Below are positions 46,852-56,584 of a DNA stretch of 64,000 bases, one piece after another; within the stretch, counting starts at the first letter, position 1, and every line of letters begins with the position of its first letter. Location of the stretch: assembly GCF_002556635.1 (NCBI RefSeq), contig NZ_MWMO01000001.1:682001-746000 (forward strand), read 5' to 3'. This DNA is from Novosphingobium sp. PC22D. Its GTDB lineage: Bacteria > Pseudomonadota > Alphaproteobacteria > Sphingomonadales > Sphingomonadaceae. The notes under the pieces were generated by a model that saw only the letters and a list, made by a program, of their open reading frames with translations, was not told the origin of the DNA and did not search any database. A program made the translations under genes and the position numbers.

Positions 46852-48468
46852 ATGCAGATCGTCGAAACGTCCAATGAGGGACTGAAGCGCGCCTACACCG
46901 TCACGATACCGGCGAAGGACATCACCGCTCGTATCGAAGGCGAGGTCGAGCGGCTCGCACCGCAGGTGCGCATGCCCGGTTTCCGGCCCGGTAAGGTGCC
47001 GGCCAACCTCATCAGGAAGATGCACGGCGACGCGCTCCACCAGGATGCGCTGAACACCTCGATCCGCGAAGCGATGGACCAGCTCGTTTCGGAAAAGGCG
47101 CTGCGCCCGGCGATGCAGCCGCAGGTCGCGCTGGGTGAGGGTTACGCGCAGGGCAAGGACGCCGAGCTTTCGGTGAACCTCGAAGTGCTGCCCGCGATCG
47201 AGGCGCCCTCGCTCGAAGGCCTCGCGCTCGAGAAGCTGACCGTTCCCGTCACCGACGCGCAGATCGACGAGGCGATCGAGCGCTTCGCCAGCCAGCAGCA
47301 GAGCTACGAGACGGTCGATCGCGCCGCCGAGGACGGCGATCAGGTGATCTGCGACTTCGTCGGCAAGCTCGACGGCGTCGAGTTCGAGGGCGGCAAGGCC
47401 GAGAACCAGGCGATCGTCATCGGTTCGGGACGCCTCATCCCCGGCTTCGAGGAGCAGATCGTCGGCGCCAAGGCTGGCGAGGAGCGTACGATCACCGTGA
47501 CCTTCCCCGAGGACTATCCGGCCGAGAACCTCAAGGGGAAGGAAACGACCTTCGACATCACGGTCCACGAAGTGAAGGCCCCCGCCGAGACCAAGATCGA
47601 CGACGAGTTCGCCAAGGGCCTCGGTCTCGAAGGGCTGCAGCAGCTTCGCGACCTGCTCAAGGGCCAGCTCGAGCAGGAGACCGCCGGTCTCACCCGCACG
47701 CAGATGAAGCGCCAGCTTCTCGACCAGCTCGCCGCCGGGCATGACTTCGACGTCCCGCCCTCGATGGTCGAGGCCGAGTTCGCGCAGATCTGGTCGCAAC
47801 TCGAGAACGAGGCGCGCGGCGAGGAAGATCCCGAAGCCGCCCTCAAGGAAATCGAGGACGAGAAGGACGATTACCGCAAGATCGCCGAGCGCCGCGTGCG
47901 CCTTGGCCTGCTGCTTTCGGAAATCGGCCAGGGCAACGGCGTCGAGGTTTCGGGCCAGGAAATGCAGATGCTGATCCAGCAGGCGGCACAGCAGTACCGC
48001 CCCGAGGATCGCGAGCGGTTCGTCGAATATGTCCGCAACGATCCCATGGCCGCCGCCCAGCTTCGCGCGCCGCTCTATGAGGACAAGGTCGTCGATTTCC
48101 TCATCGAGAAGGCCGAGGTGACCGAACGCGAGGTCAGCCGCGAGGAACTGCAGGCCGCGATCGAGGCGGACACCGACGAGGGCGAGGACAAGGCCGAGGC
48201 CAAGCCGGCCGCCAAGAAGCCGGCGGCGAAGAAGGCGTCGGCGAAGAAGGCGGCCGACAAGGACGATGCGCCCGCCGCCGAGGCCAAGACCGAGGACGCG
48301 GCAGAGGCGAAGCCCGCCGCGAAGAAGGCTCCGGCCAAGAAGCCCGCAGCGAAGAAGCCTGCCGCCAAGGTTGCCGACGAGGGCGAGGCTCCGGCCAAGA
48401 AGGCACCTGCCAAGAAGCCGGCCGCGAAGAAGGCTCCGGCGAAGAAGGCCGCCTCCGACGGCGAATAA
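46852..48468 (+). CDS. tig: Trigger factor with histone H1-like C-terminal tail
   Basis: The ribosome-bound chaperone with prolyl isomerase activity. The 538-residue product has the ribosome-binding domain with the GFRPGKVP signature (residues about 42-49), the FKBP-type domain (about 155-245; ICDFVGKLDGVEFEGG, IPGFEEQIVGAKAGEE) and the C-terminal chaperone arms (to about 440). Then follow about 97 residues made of Ala/Lys/Pro repeats such as PAAKKPAAKK, broken by acidic stretches. This is far longer than the usual ~430-450 residues and resembles the C-terminal tail of histone H1. The ATG has AGGAAGG upstream. It precedes clpP and clpX, the common order tig-clpP-clpX. Confidence 0.95.
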   Translation: MQIVETSNEGLKRAYTVTIPAKDITARIEGEVERLAPQVRMPGFRPGKVPANLIRKMHGDALHQDALNTSIREAMDQLVSEKALRPAMQPQVALGEGYAQGKDAELSVNLEVLPAIEAPSLEGLALEKLTVPVTDAQIDEAIERFASQQQSYETVDRAAEDGDQVICDFVGKLDGVEFEGGKAENQAIVIGSGRLIPGFEEQIVGAKAGEERTITVTFPEDYPAENLKGKETTFDITVHEVKAPAETKIDDEFAKGLGLEGLQQLRDLLKGQLEQETAGLTRTQMKRQLLDQLAAGHDFDVPPSMVEAEFAQIWSQLENEARGEEDPEAALKEIEDEKDDYRKIAERRVRLGLLLSEIGQGNGVEVSGQEMQMLIQQAAQQYRPEDRERFVEYVRNDPMAAAQLRAPLYEDKVVDFLIEKAEVTEREVSREELQAAIEADTDEGEDKAEAKPAAKKPAAKKASAKKAADKDDAPAAEAKTEDAAEAKPAAKKAPAKKPAAKKPAAKVADEGEAPAKKAPAKKPAAKKAPAKKAASDGE

Positions 48469-48507
48469 GCAGCTTGCGGCGCGCTCGCGCCGGATGCGAT
48501 GCGAATG

Positions 48508-48545
48508 ACGAGAGCCCGCCGCGCGGATGCGTGCCGGGCTCTCGT
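48508..48545 (+). terminator. Hairpin after tig
   Basis: A perfect 11-bp stem ACGAGAGCCCG/CGGGCTCTCGT with a 16-base loop, followed by CTTTA. It is 40 bases past the tig stop. The U-tract is short, so termination may be partial. Confidence 0.7.
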
Positions 48546-48754
48546 CTTTATTGGAGCGGACGGGAGACCGCGTCCGCCGTCCCGGTCCGGGACAGCGGAG
48601 CCTCCCTCTTTCGCGCCGGACAGGCGGGTCCGAAGCTCGCTACCGACTGCGAGGCAGGTGGCCCGGTATGGGACAATGCTCGCCCGATCAGCGACTTACC
48701 CGGCCGGCCCGGAGCCAAAGTCCACAGCCGCCTGCACGATAATGGGTTAATCCT

Positions 48755-48785
48755 CTTGAACATCGGCTGGATGGACGCGACATAT
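48755..48785 (+). promoter_or_regulatory. Candidate sigma-32 promoter of clpP
   Basis: CTTGAA (48755-48760), a full match to the -35 of heat-shock promoters, and CGACATAT (48778-48785), 6 of 8 matching CCCCATnT, are separated by 17 bases. Start of transcription near 48792 would give a short leader before the ATG at 48811 and rule out the in-frame ATG at 48784. Prediction only. Confidence 0.45.
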
Positions 48786-48810
48786 GCCAGCCAGGAACAA
48801 GAGGACCCCC

Positions 48811-49485
48811 ATGATCGACCTTTTCGGCAATGCCGGTGCACAGGGTAAATTCACCACCGATCCGATGACCGGGGCGCTGGTCCCGATGGTCGTTGAACAG
48901 ACCAGCCGCGGCGAGCGCAGCTTCGACATCTTCTCGCGCCTCCTGCGCGAGCGCATCGTCTTCGTGACCGGTCAGGTCGAGGACGGGATGGCGTCGCTGA
49001 TCGTCGCGCAGCTCCTGTTCCTCGAATCCGAGAATCCCTCGAAGGACATCTCGATGTACATCAACTCGCCGGGCGGCGTGGTGACGGCGGGCATGGCGAT
49101 CCACGACACCATGCAATACATCCGCCCGCGCGTTTCGACCGTGTGCATAGGCCAGGCCGCCTCGATGGGCAGCTTCCTGCTTGCCTCCGGCGAGCCGGGC
49201 ATGCGCATCGCGCTGCCGAACGCGCGGATCATGGTCCACCAGCCTTCCGGCGGTGCGCGCGGCATGGCGGCCGACATCGAGATTCAAGCGCGCGAGATCC
49301 TTCGCATGCGCAAGCGCCTCAACGATATGTACGTGAAGTACACGGGCAAGACGCTCGACGAGATCGAGAAGGCAATGGACCGCGACACCTTCCTCGAAGC
49401 CGACGAAGCCCTGGCCTTTGGCGTGGTCGACAAGGTCTTCGAGAGCAGGCCCGATGCCGAGAAGCAGGCGGACGGCAAGGAATGA
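48811..49485 (+). CDS. clpP: ATP-dependent Clp protease proteolytic subunit ClpP
   Basis: The serine-protease chamber that works with ClpX and ClpA. The 224-residue product carries the nucleophile in [11 protein letters not shown], the His in MVHQPSGG, and the downstream Asp in the [12 protein letters not shown] region, in the normal order. The upstream ATG at 48784 is in frame, but GAGGA lies 5 bases before the ATG at 48811 and the predicted promoter starts after 48785, so 48811 is preferred. clpX follows after 113 bases. Confidence 0.96.
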   Translation: MIDLFGNAGAQGKFTTDPMTGALVPMVVEQTSRGERSFDIFSRLLRERIVFVTGQVEDGMASLIVAQLLFLESENPSKDISMYINSPGGVVTAGMAIHDTMQYIRPRVSTVCIGQAASMGSFLLASGEPGMRIALPNARIMVHQPSGGARGMAADIEIQAREILRMRKRLNDMYVKYTGKTLDEIEKAMDRDTFLEADEALAFGVVDKVFESRPDAEKQADGKE

Positions 49486-49598
49486 CGGACCTACGTGCGC
49501 CTTCAGTCTTGGGCAAGCTTGTTGTGGCAGGATTGATCAACAGGTCGACGAGATAGTAAGGTCGGCGAGTCGCCTCGCTTGAGGCATAGTGACGGAAA

Positions 49599-50861
49599 AT
49601 GACGAAATTGAGCGGATCTGACTCCAAAAGCACCCTGTACTGCAGTTTCTGCGGCAAGTCGCAGCACGAGGTACGCAAGCTCATCGCCGGGCCGACGGTC
49701 TTCATATGCGACGAGTGCGTAGAGCTGTGCAACGACATCATCCGTGAAGAGACCAAGGCGGGGATTGCCGGCAAGAAAGACGGCGGCGTGCCCACGCCGC
49801 TCGAAATCTGCGAGACGCTGAACGATTACGTGATCGGCCAGAACCGCGCCAAGCGCGTGCTCTCGGTCGCCGTTCACAATCACTACAAGCGGCTGAAGCA
49901 CTCGGGCAAGGCGGGCGACGTCGAACTTTCGAAGTCGAACATCCTCCTGGTCGGGCCGACCGGTTCAGGCAAGACGCTGCTCGCGCAGACGCTCGCCAAG
50001 ACCTTCGACGTGCCGTTCACCATGGCCGATGCGACGACGCTGACCGAAGCCGGCTACGTCGGCGAGGATGTCGAGAACATCATCCTCAAGCTGCTCCAGG
50101 CGTCCGACTACAACGTGGAGAAGGCGCAGCACGGCATCGTCTACATCGACGAGATCGACAAGATCAGCCGCAAGGCCGAGAATCCCTCGATCACGCGCGA
50201 CGTCTCGGGCGAGGGTGTGCAGCAGGCGCTGCTCAAGCTGATGGAAGGCACCACCGCTTCGGTTCCGCCGCAGGGCGGCCGCAAGCATCCGCAGCAGGAA
50301 TTCCTCCAGGTCGATACGACCAATATCCTGTTCATCTGCGGCGGCGCCTTCGCGGGTCTGGAAAAGATCATCGCCGATCGCCTGCAGAAGCGTTCGATCG
50401 GCTTCGGTGCGCATGTCGCCGATCCCGACAAGCGCCGCGTCGGCGAGCTGCTGCAGAAGGCCGAGCCCGAGGATCTGCTCAAGTTCGGGCTGATCCCCGA
50501 GTTCGTCGGCCGCCTGCCGGTGATCGCGACGCTCGAGGATCTCGATATCGGCGCGCTGGTCATGATCCTTCGCGAGCCCAAGAACGCACTGGTCAAGCAA
50601 TATTCCAAGCTGTTCGAGCTGGAAGACGTCGAACTGACCTTCACCGAGGAAGCGCTCGAGGCGATCGCGCAGAAGGCCATCGAGCGCAAGACCGGCGCGC
50701 GCGGCCTCCGCTCGATCGTGGAAGGCTTGCTGCTTGACACCATGTTCGACCTGCCGACCGAAAGCGACATCGCCGAAGTCGTGATCGATAAGGACGTCGT
50801 CGAGGGACGCAAGGAACCGATTCGCGTGCACAAGGGCGACAAGGCCGAAGAAGCGGCCTGA
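49599..50861 (+). CDS. clpX: ATP-dependent Clp protease ATP-binding subunit ClpX
   Basis: The AAA+ unfoldase that feeds substrates to ClpP, including CtrA in alphaproteobacteria. The 420-residue product has the N-terminal zinc-binding domain (YCSFCGKS and [10 protein letters not shown]), Walker A GPTGSGKT, Walker [10 protein letters not shown], the sensor region [11 protein letters not shown], and the RKHPQQEF pore-loop block. All features are normal for a ClpX of standard length. It has its own 113-base leader, so it may have a separate promoter in addition to read-through from clpP. Confidence 0.97.
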   Translation: MTKLSGSDSKSTLYCSFCGKSQHEVRKLIAGPTVFICDECVELCNDIIREETKAGIAGKKDGGVPTPLEICETLNDYVIGQNRAKRVLSVAVHNHYKRLKHSGKAGDVELSKSNILLVGPTGSGKTLLAQTLAKTFDVPFTMADATTLTEAGYVGEDVENIILKLLQASDYNVEKAQHGIVYIDEIDKISRKAENPSITRDVSGEGVQQALLKLMEGTTASVPPQGGRKHPQQEFLQVDTTNILFICGGAFAGLEKIIADRLQKRSIGFGAHVADPDKRRVGELLQKAEPEDLLKFGLIPEFVGRLPVIATLEDLDIGALVMILREPKNALVKQYSKLFELEDVELTFTEEALEAIAQKAIERKTGARGLRSIVEGLLLDTMFDLPTESDIAEVVIDKDVVEGRKEPIRVHKGDKAEEAA

Positions 50862-50886
50862 CTGAGACTAGCCGAGAGGCATTCGG

Positions 50887-50914
50887 AGGCCGTCCGCTGC
50901 GAAGCGGGCGGCCT
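50887..50914 (+). terminator. Hairpin after clpX
   Basis: AGGCCGTCCGCT/AGCGGGCGGCCT, a 12-bp stem with one wobble pair and a 4-base loop, 26 bases after the clpX stop. The T-tract is weak (TCGTGT). Confidence 0.6.
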
Positions 50915-51113
50915 TCGTGTGTCGGCCGGCCGCGTGTGAGCGGCAGGCCCCTGCTCGGCGAAGCGGTGTCCCGTGCCGATGGTTTGCCGCGTCGCGCCCT
51001 GTCGCTGCTCATGGTCATGCTGGGCGGGGTGCGGTCTCGAAACGATCGCCCGCGCGGTTTGCCCCCGAAGCGACCGCGTGCCTAGCTTGCCGAAAAGAGG
51101 GAGAGGGCAGGCG

Positions 51114-51968
51114 ATGACGAACCGGATACCCGTTTCGCGGATCATTCACACGATCCACGCGATCACCGACATACACCAGTGCCGCCGGCTCTATCAGGAC
51201 GCGCTGGGCGGGCTGGTCTTCGCGGAGAACTATTTCCCGGCCGAGGATCGCGACGCGGCCTTGCTCTATGTCACCGACCACATGGTCGAGCCGATGGCGC
51301 CGCGCACTCCGGACGATCTTTCCAAGCCCTTCGCGCGCATGACCGCCAAGATCGGACAGGCGTTCCATTCGTTCGAGCTGAAAGTCGCCGACGGCAAGGC
51401 GGCGAGCCAGGCGTTCCGCGATGCCGGCTGCACGGTCGCGAGCGACTATGGCGTGTTCTTCTTAGTGAAGCCCGAATCGACCGGCGGCGTCCTGCTCGAA
51501 GTCTGCGAACTACCGATGCCCAACGACCCCTACGATCGCGGCAACTGGACGCCGTCGGTCGGCGTGGGGCACGCGTGCACCGTCACCGGGCTCGATCACA
51601 TCGCCTGCGTGACCGCCGATATCGCGGCCGCCTTGCGCTTTTTCACCGAGTTGGTCGACGGCGAGGTGATCGCCGATGCGCGCGTCTCGACGCCGCAGCC
51701 GGCGCGCCGCGTGCTCGTGCGCATCGGCGACACGCGGGTCGCCTTCCTTCAGCCGGACGATGCGACGGCGGGGCCGCTCGGCGCGTTCCTCGCCAAGGAG
51801 CAGAACGGCATCTACGCGCTTGTCTGGACGATCGCCGATCGCGATCGAGCGCGCGCCCATTTCGCCAAGCTCGACCTGCGCACCACCGATGCCGACTGCG
51901 CATCGGCGGGCTTCGCCATCGAACCCGAGGACTTCCTCGGCGCCCGGCACGAATTCGTGCCCGGCTGA
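51114..51968 (+). CDS. VOC (glyoxalase/dioxygenase-like) family protein
   Basis: A 284-residue protein made of two vicinal-oxygen-chelate (beta-alpha-beta-beta-beta) modules (about 8-130 and 150-280). The first has [23 protein letters not shown], and the second [22 protein letters not shown]. Potential metal ligands occur as His in the strand starts (THAIT-like and LDHIAC) and Glu near each C-end (LLEVCE), but the site is not fully clear. Related proteins are extradiol dioxygenases or glyoxalases. No neighbour suggests a pathway. A GGGAGAGGG site precedes the ATG at 51114. Confidence 0.8.
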   Translation: MTNRIPVSRIIHTIHAITDIHQCRRLYQDALGGLVFAENYFPAEDRDAALLYVTDHMVEPMAPRTPDDLSKPFARMTAKIGQAFHSFELKVADGKAASQAFRDAGCTVASDYGVFFLVKPESTGGVLLEVCELPMPNDPYDRGNWTPSVGVGHACTVTGLDHIACVTADIAAALRFFTELVDGEVIADARVSTPQPARRVLVRIGDTRVAFLQPDDATAGPLGAFLAKEQNGIYALVWTIADRDRARAHFAKLDLRTTDADCASAGFAIEPEDFLGARHEFVPG

Positions 51969-51979
51969 AGCGAGGCACT

Positions 51980-52897
51980 CTAGACGATCGCTTCGCTTTC
52001 GAGCGCGCAGGCGCTGCTGGTGTCGGTCTCGACCTGCATCGTCGGATGCCCGATCGCGAAGCGGTGATGCAGTTCGTGCGCAAGCTCGTGCAGGAACGCG
52101 TTTCCGGGATGACTCCCGCGCGCGACGAGATGAACTGTCAGCGCGGTCTCGGTGGTGCTCATCGGCCACACGTGAAGATCGTGCACGCCGATGATGCCCG
52201 GCTGCGACTCGAGAAAGAGCCGCACTTCGGCAATGTCGATCGTCTCGGGCACGCCGAGCATGCCCATCCTGAGCGAGTCGCGCAGCAGGCCCCAGCTCGA
52301 CCAGGCGATGACCGCGGTGATCACCAGCGACGTCAGCGGGTCGATCACGGTCGCGCCGGTCCAGAGAATGACGAGGCCGGCCACCACCACGCCCGCAGAG
52401 ACCGCAGCGTCGGCCATGAGGTGGACGAAAGCGGCGCGCAGGTTGAGGTCGCTCTTGCTGCCCTTGGCGAAAAGCAGCGCCGAAAGCGCGTTGATCGCGA
52501 TGCCGATTGCGGCGACCACGATCATCGTCACCCCCGTGACCGGCGCGGGATCGCTGAAGCGGCGGATGGTCTCGACCAAGATCGCCCCGATCGCCACCCA
52601 CAGCAGCGCGGCGTTGGCGATCGCGGCGAGAATCGAGGAACTCTTGAAACCGTAGGTGAAGCGCTGCGAGGGCGGGCGCTTGGCCAGCACGCTCGCCCCC
52701 CAGGCCAGGACCAGCGATAGCACGTCGGACAAGTTGTGACCGGCATCGGCGAGCAGCGCCATCGAGCCGCTGGCGAATCCCGCCGCGACTTCGGCGATGA
52801 CGAAGATGACATTCAGCCCGATCGCGACCGCGAAGCTGCGATTGGCGCCGCCTTCCGGGGCGTGGTGATGGTGGTGGTGATCGTGTCCGGCGCCCAT
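51980..52897 (-). CDS. Cation diffusion facilitator (zinc/cadmium exporter)
   Basis: A 305-residue CDF transporter with six membrane segments and a cytoplasmic C-terminal domain. The metal-site motifs ALLADAGHNLSDVLS (TM2) and LMADAAVSAGVV (TM5) carry the paired Asp/His. A natural His run, DHHHHHH, lies near residue 8, as in ZitB/CzcD types. ESQPGIIGVHDLHVWP is the C-terminal fold. The frame is open for 17 codons upstream to an ATG at 52948, but neither start has a clear ribosome site. 52897 is chosen because it begins at the conserved core. Confidence 0.9.
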   Translation of the reverse strand: MGAGHDHHHHHHAPEGGANRSFAVAIGLNVIFVIAEVAAGFASGSMALLADAGHNLSDVLSLVLAWGASVLAKRPPSQRFTYGFKSSSILAAIANAALLWVAIGAILVETIRRFSDPAPVTGVTMIVVAAIGIAINALSALLFAKGSKSDLNLRAAFVHLMADAAVSAGVVVAGLVILWTGATVIDPLTSLVITAVIAWSSWGLLRDSLRMGMLGVPETIDIAEVRLFLESQPGIIGVHDLHVWPMSTTETALTVHLVARGSHPGNAFLHELAHELHHRFAIGHPTMQVETDTSSACALESEAIV

Positions 52898-53235
52898 GGC
52901 GTATGGTCTCGCAGGTGCGGCAGGCGGGATCAAGCTATGGGATAACATGACAGGAAAGGGTCAGATCGCGCTCTCACCGCAGCGCCCCGCACGAAAATGC
53001 GCCAACCGTTGCAAATTTGCCGCTACAGGCGCCAGGCTTTTTCCGACCAATACTTTGATTTAAAACGGTAATATCCTTAAGTGGCGAAACCTTGACCGTT
53101 GGTGACGGAAAATCGCACCAGGTCCGAAGCTTTTGGGTCCCGCTTGTCAGGAAGTTGTCATAGATCGCTGCTCTTAGCAGCCGCAGCAATCAGCGGCGGG
53201 GAGCCTTGCTCCCGCTTGTTAAGGGGGTTTGTGAC
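52898..53235. other. Intergenic region before the Oar-like receptor
   Basis: A 338-base gap between the CDF transporter and the receptor gene, divergently read. It is locally AT-rich (about 53040-53090), and a small hairpin (GGGAG-CCTT-GCTCCC type) lies in the leader at about 53199-53213. I see no repeat, known riboswitch or gene in it. Promoter positions are unclear. Confidence 0.4.
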
Positions 53236-56200
53236 ATGCATCTTCGGTATCTGCTTGCCGCGGGGGCAGCATCGCTCAGCATCTCGTGCGCGCTTTCGAC
53301 GCCTGTCGTCGCGCAGGAAACCACGTCCGCCATGCGCGGCACCGTCACCGTCGCGCCGAATGAGCCGGTCGCCGGGGCCAGTGTGACGATCAGGCACGTA
53401 CCCAGCGGCACCGTCTCGCGCACGACCACGAGTTCCGATGGTTCGTTCAACGCGAGCGGCCTGCGCATCGGCGGCCCCTTCGAAGTCGTCGTCGACGCCG
53501 AGGGTTATCCCGAAGCCACCGTCAGCGACATCTATCTGACCGCCGGCGAATCGTATCGCCTGCCGATCTCGCTCGAGGATAACGCAATCATCGTCAGCGC
53601 GGCGTCGATCAGCGGTGCAGGCTCGAACAGCCAGGGTCCGTCGAGCGCGTTCAGCCGCAACGACATCGAGGGCGCGGCCTCGATCAACCGCGACATTCGC
53701 GACGTCGTCCGCCGCGATCCGTTCGCGACGATCGATCTTACCAACAGCCGCGCCATCTCGATCGCCGGACAGAACCCGCGCTTCAACCGCTTCTCGGTCG
53801 ACGGCGTGCAGTTCTCGGACGACTTCGGCCTGAACAACGGCGGCCTCCCGACCGCGCGCGGCCCGGTTCCGCTCGATGCCGTCGGCCAGATTTCGGTCAA
53901 GGTGGCGCCTTATGACATCACCGCGGGCGACCTTCAGGGCGGCGCGATCGACGTGGTGCTCCTTTCGGGCACCAACGAGTTCCACGGCACCGGCTTCTAT
54001 TCCTATTCGAATGACAGCCTGACCGGCGACAGCGTTGAGGGTTCGGACATCGATCTCGACTTCAAGAGCGAGATCTATGGCGCGCTGCTGCGCGGCCCGA
54101 TCATCAAGGACAAGCTGTTCTTCATGGTCGCCGGCGAGCGGACCCGTGAAACCACGCCGATCGATCTCGGTCCGTCGGGTCTGGGCTTTACCAACGAGGT
54201 TCCGGGCGTGACGCAGGGCCTGGTCGACCAGATCGGTTCGATCGCGCAGGGTGTCTACGGAATCGATGCCGGCGGCGTCCTTTCGAGCAGCACCGAGAAG
54301 GACGACAAGCTGGTCGCCAAGCTCGACGCGAACATCAGCGACACGCAGCGTCTCGCGCTTACCTATATCTACAACGACAGCTCGAACTTCTCGCAGACGG
54401 GGTCGAGCACCAGTCCGACGACGCCGTCCTACGGCCTCGCGTCGAACAACTACCTGCTGACCGAGCGCGTTCATTCGGGCGTGATCCAGCTCAACAGCGA
54501 CTGGTCGGACACCTTCTCGACCGAAGTTCGCGGGTCCTATCGCAAGTACAAGCGCGGCCAGGACCCCGTGCTCGGCCGTAACAGCGCGCAGTTCTCGGTC
54601 TGCGCCGATCCCACCTCGCAGGTCGACTCGGCAACCGCGTCGTCGCCCTACACCTGCTCGACCGGCGTTCCCGTCCTCAACTTCGGACCCGATACCTTCC
54701 GTCAGTTCAATGCGCTGGAAAACGAGAACTTCTCGGGCCAGGTCGTTGGCACCCTGTCGCTCAACAACCACCAGGTCCGTACCCTGTTCGGTCTCGAGCA
54801 CGTGAAGACGTTCAACGCGTTCGTGCCGAACGCGCTGGGCAGCTACTACTTCGACTCGATCGAGGATTTCCAGAACGGGATCGCGAGCCAGCTTCAGTAC
54901 AGCAACTCACCCTCGCTCGACCTCGACGACGCGGCGGCGAACTTCAAGTACACCATGTTCACGGCGGGCATCCAGGACGACTGGGAGATCATGCCGAACC
55001 TGACCGTCAGCTACGGCATGCGGTATGACTTCTACGACATGGACACGGGGATCGTCCTCAACACGAATTTCCTCGATCGCCTGGGCTTCCCGAACAACTA
55101 CAACCTCAAGGGCCGCGGGGTGTTTCAGCCTCGCCTCGGCTTCGACTGGCAGGTCAACGACCGTCTCTCGATCCGCGGCGGCGGCGGCATCTTCTCGGGC
55201 GGTTCGCCGGACGTCTGGATCTCGAACAGCTATTCGAACACCGGCGTCGCGACCAACGCGATCACGATCCGCCGGCTTGTCGACGGTACGGTTTCGGGCG
55301 GTCCCGCCGATGGTCTCGAAAGCGTCAACGGCACCACGATCCCGCAGTCGGTGCTCAACGCGATCGCCAATGCCTCGGTCGGCGCCACCGCGCCGGTCAA
55401 CGCGATCGATCCCGACCTGAAGCTGCCCAGCCAGTGGAAGGCGAGCCTCTCGGCGAGCTACGAGGCCGATCTCGGCCCGCTCGGCGACGGCTGGCAACTC
55501 GGCGCGGACATTCTCTACAGCAAGGTCCGCAACCAGTTCCTGCTGGTCAATGGCCGCGTCCAGCCGACGGGCACCTTCACGCTCGACGGGCGCCCGCAAT
55601 ACGCGCCGGTCACGTCGCCGAGCGACACCAACTACGACCTCATCCTCACCAACGGCACCAAGGGTCGTAGCTGGATCTGGACCGCGCACTTCGACAAGGC
55701 GTTCGACAACGGCTTGTCGTTCGGCGCCAGCTACACCGGCCAGGACGTGACCGAGCTCAACCCGCTCACCTCCTCGACCGCAACCTCGAACTACGGCAAC
55801 GCCTTCTACGTCGATCCGAACTACCCGGCGTACGGCACCGCCAACGACGAGGTGAAGTGGCAGATCAAGGGCTACGTGGGCTACGAGCACGCCTTCTTCG
55901 GCGACTACAAGACCCGCATCCAGATCTTCGGCGAAGCGCGGTCGGGACGTCCGTACAGCTACGTGATGAACGATCGCACCGGTTCGGTCTCGCAGATCTT
56001 CGGCGTGCAGCGTAACGCCGCGCGCTACCTGCTCTACGTGCCCAACATCGATGCCGGCTTCAACGGCGATCCCAATGTGGTCTATGCCGATCAGGCGACC
56101 TTCGAGGCGCTCAGCGATCTTATCAACAATTCGGAGCTGAAGAAGTACAAGGGCAAGACCGCGCCGAAGAACATCGGCCGCTCGCCCGACTACACCAAGA

Positions 56201-56478
56201 TCGACATCCACATCGAACAGGAAATCCCGACCTTCGTCGGCTCTTCGCGGTTCACCCTGTTCGCCGATATCGAGAACTTCCTCAACCTGATCGACGACGG
56301 CGAAGGTGTGCTCAAGCAGGTCGGCTTCCCGTACCAGTCGGCCACTGTCGAGGTGCGCTGCGCCAATGCTCCGGCTTGCACGCAGTATTCCTACTCGGCG
56401 GTCCGCGAGCCGACGCTGACGACCTATTCGCGTCAGTCGCTCTACCAGGTCCGTCTGGGTGTGCGCTTCTCGTTCTGA
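53236..56478 (+). CDS. TonB-dependent receptor, Oar/carboxypeptidase-regulatory-like type
   Basis: A 1080-residue outer-membrane receptor. A signal peptide (about 1-27) is followed by a carboxypeptidase-regulatory-like (CarboxypepD_reg) domain (about 33-110; MRGTVTVAPNEPVAGASVTI), then the plug (about 120-270, around NPRFNRFSVDGVQFSDDFGL and GGAIDVVLLSGTNEFHG), and a large beta-barrel to the terminal Phe (GVRFSF). A typical TonB box is not obvious. Oar-like receptors import large or unknown substrates. The ATG at 53236 is preceded by AAGGGGG. No partner genes are adjacent. Confidence 0.9.
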   Translation: MHLRYLLAAGAASLSISCALSTPVVAQETTSAMRGTVTVAPNEPVAGASVTIRHVPSGTVSRTTTSSDGSFNASGLRIGGPFEVVVDAEGYPEATVSDIYLTAGESYRLPISLEDNAIIVSAASISGAGSNSQGPSSAFSRNDIEGAASINRDIRDVVRRDPFATIDLTNSRAISIAGQNPRFNRFSVDGVQFSDDFGLNNGGLPTARGPVPLDAVGQISVKVAPYDITAGDLQGGAIDVVLLSGTNEFHGTGFYSYSNDSLTGDSVEGSDIDLDFKSEIYGALLRGPIIKDKLFFMVAGERTRETTPIDLGPSGLGFTNEVPGVTQGLVDQIGSIAQGVYGIDAGGVLSSSTEKDDKLVAKLDANISDTQRLALTYIYNDSSNFSQTGSSTSPTTPSYGLASNNYLLTERVHSGVIQLNSDWSDTFSTEVRGSYRKYKRGQDPVLGRNSAQFSVCADPTSQVDSATASSPYTCSTGVPVLNFGPDTFRQFNALENENFSGQVVGTLSLNNHQVRTLFGLEHVKTFNAFVPNALGSYYFDSIEDFQNGIASQLQYSNSPSLDLDDAAANFKYTMFTAGIQDDWEIMPNLTVSYGMRYDFYDMDTGIVLNTNFLDRLGFPNNYNLKGRGVFQPRLGFDWQVNDRLSIRGGGGIFSGGSPDVWISNSYSNTGVATNAITIRRLVDGTVSGGPADGLESVNGTTIPQSVLNAIANASVGATAPVNAIDPDLKLPSQWKASLSASYEADLGPLGDGWQLGADILYSKVRNQFLLVNGRVQPTGTFTLDGRPQYAPVTSPSDTNYDLILTNGTKGRSWIWTAHFDKAFDNGLSFGASYTGQDVTELNPLTSSTATSNYGNAFYVDPNYPAYGTANDEVKWQIKGYVGYEHAFFGDYKTRIQIFGEARSGRPYSYVMNDRTGSVSQIFGVQRNAARYLLYVPNIDAGFNGDPNVVYADQATFEALSDLINNSELKKYKGKTAPKNIGRSPDYTKIDIHIEQEIPTFVGSSRFTLFADIENFLNLIDDGEGVLKQVGFPYQSATVEVRCANAPACTQYSYSAVREPTLTTYSRQSLYQVRLGVRFSF

Positions 56479-56584
56479 TCGAACGAGCAATCGCGACGAA
56501 ATCTCGGGGGAGGGGGCGCAGGCCTCCTCCCCTTTGTCATGCGCTGAAGAGAGAGAAAGGGGGCCGGCACCCCGACCCCGCCCC

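Larger units (their letters stand above)
48469..48810. other. Intergenic stretch before clpP
   Basis: A 342-base gap between tig and clpP. It holds the tig terminator (48508-48545) and, just before clpP, a sigma-32-like promoter motif. Between about 48546 and 48754 I see no gene or repeat, and the plus-strand open frames there are not protein-like. Confidence 0.6.

Noticed and set aside
48474..48848. A plus-strand open frame across the tig-clpP gap.
   Set aside because: It spans a terminator hairpin and a predicted promoter and ends inside clpP out of frame. It has no recognisable domain.
52840..52890. The six-histidine run in the CDF protein, which could look like a cloning tag.
   Set aside because: Natural His-rich metal-binding segments are normal in ZitB/CzcD-type transporters, and the flanks are native.
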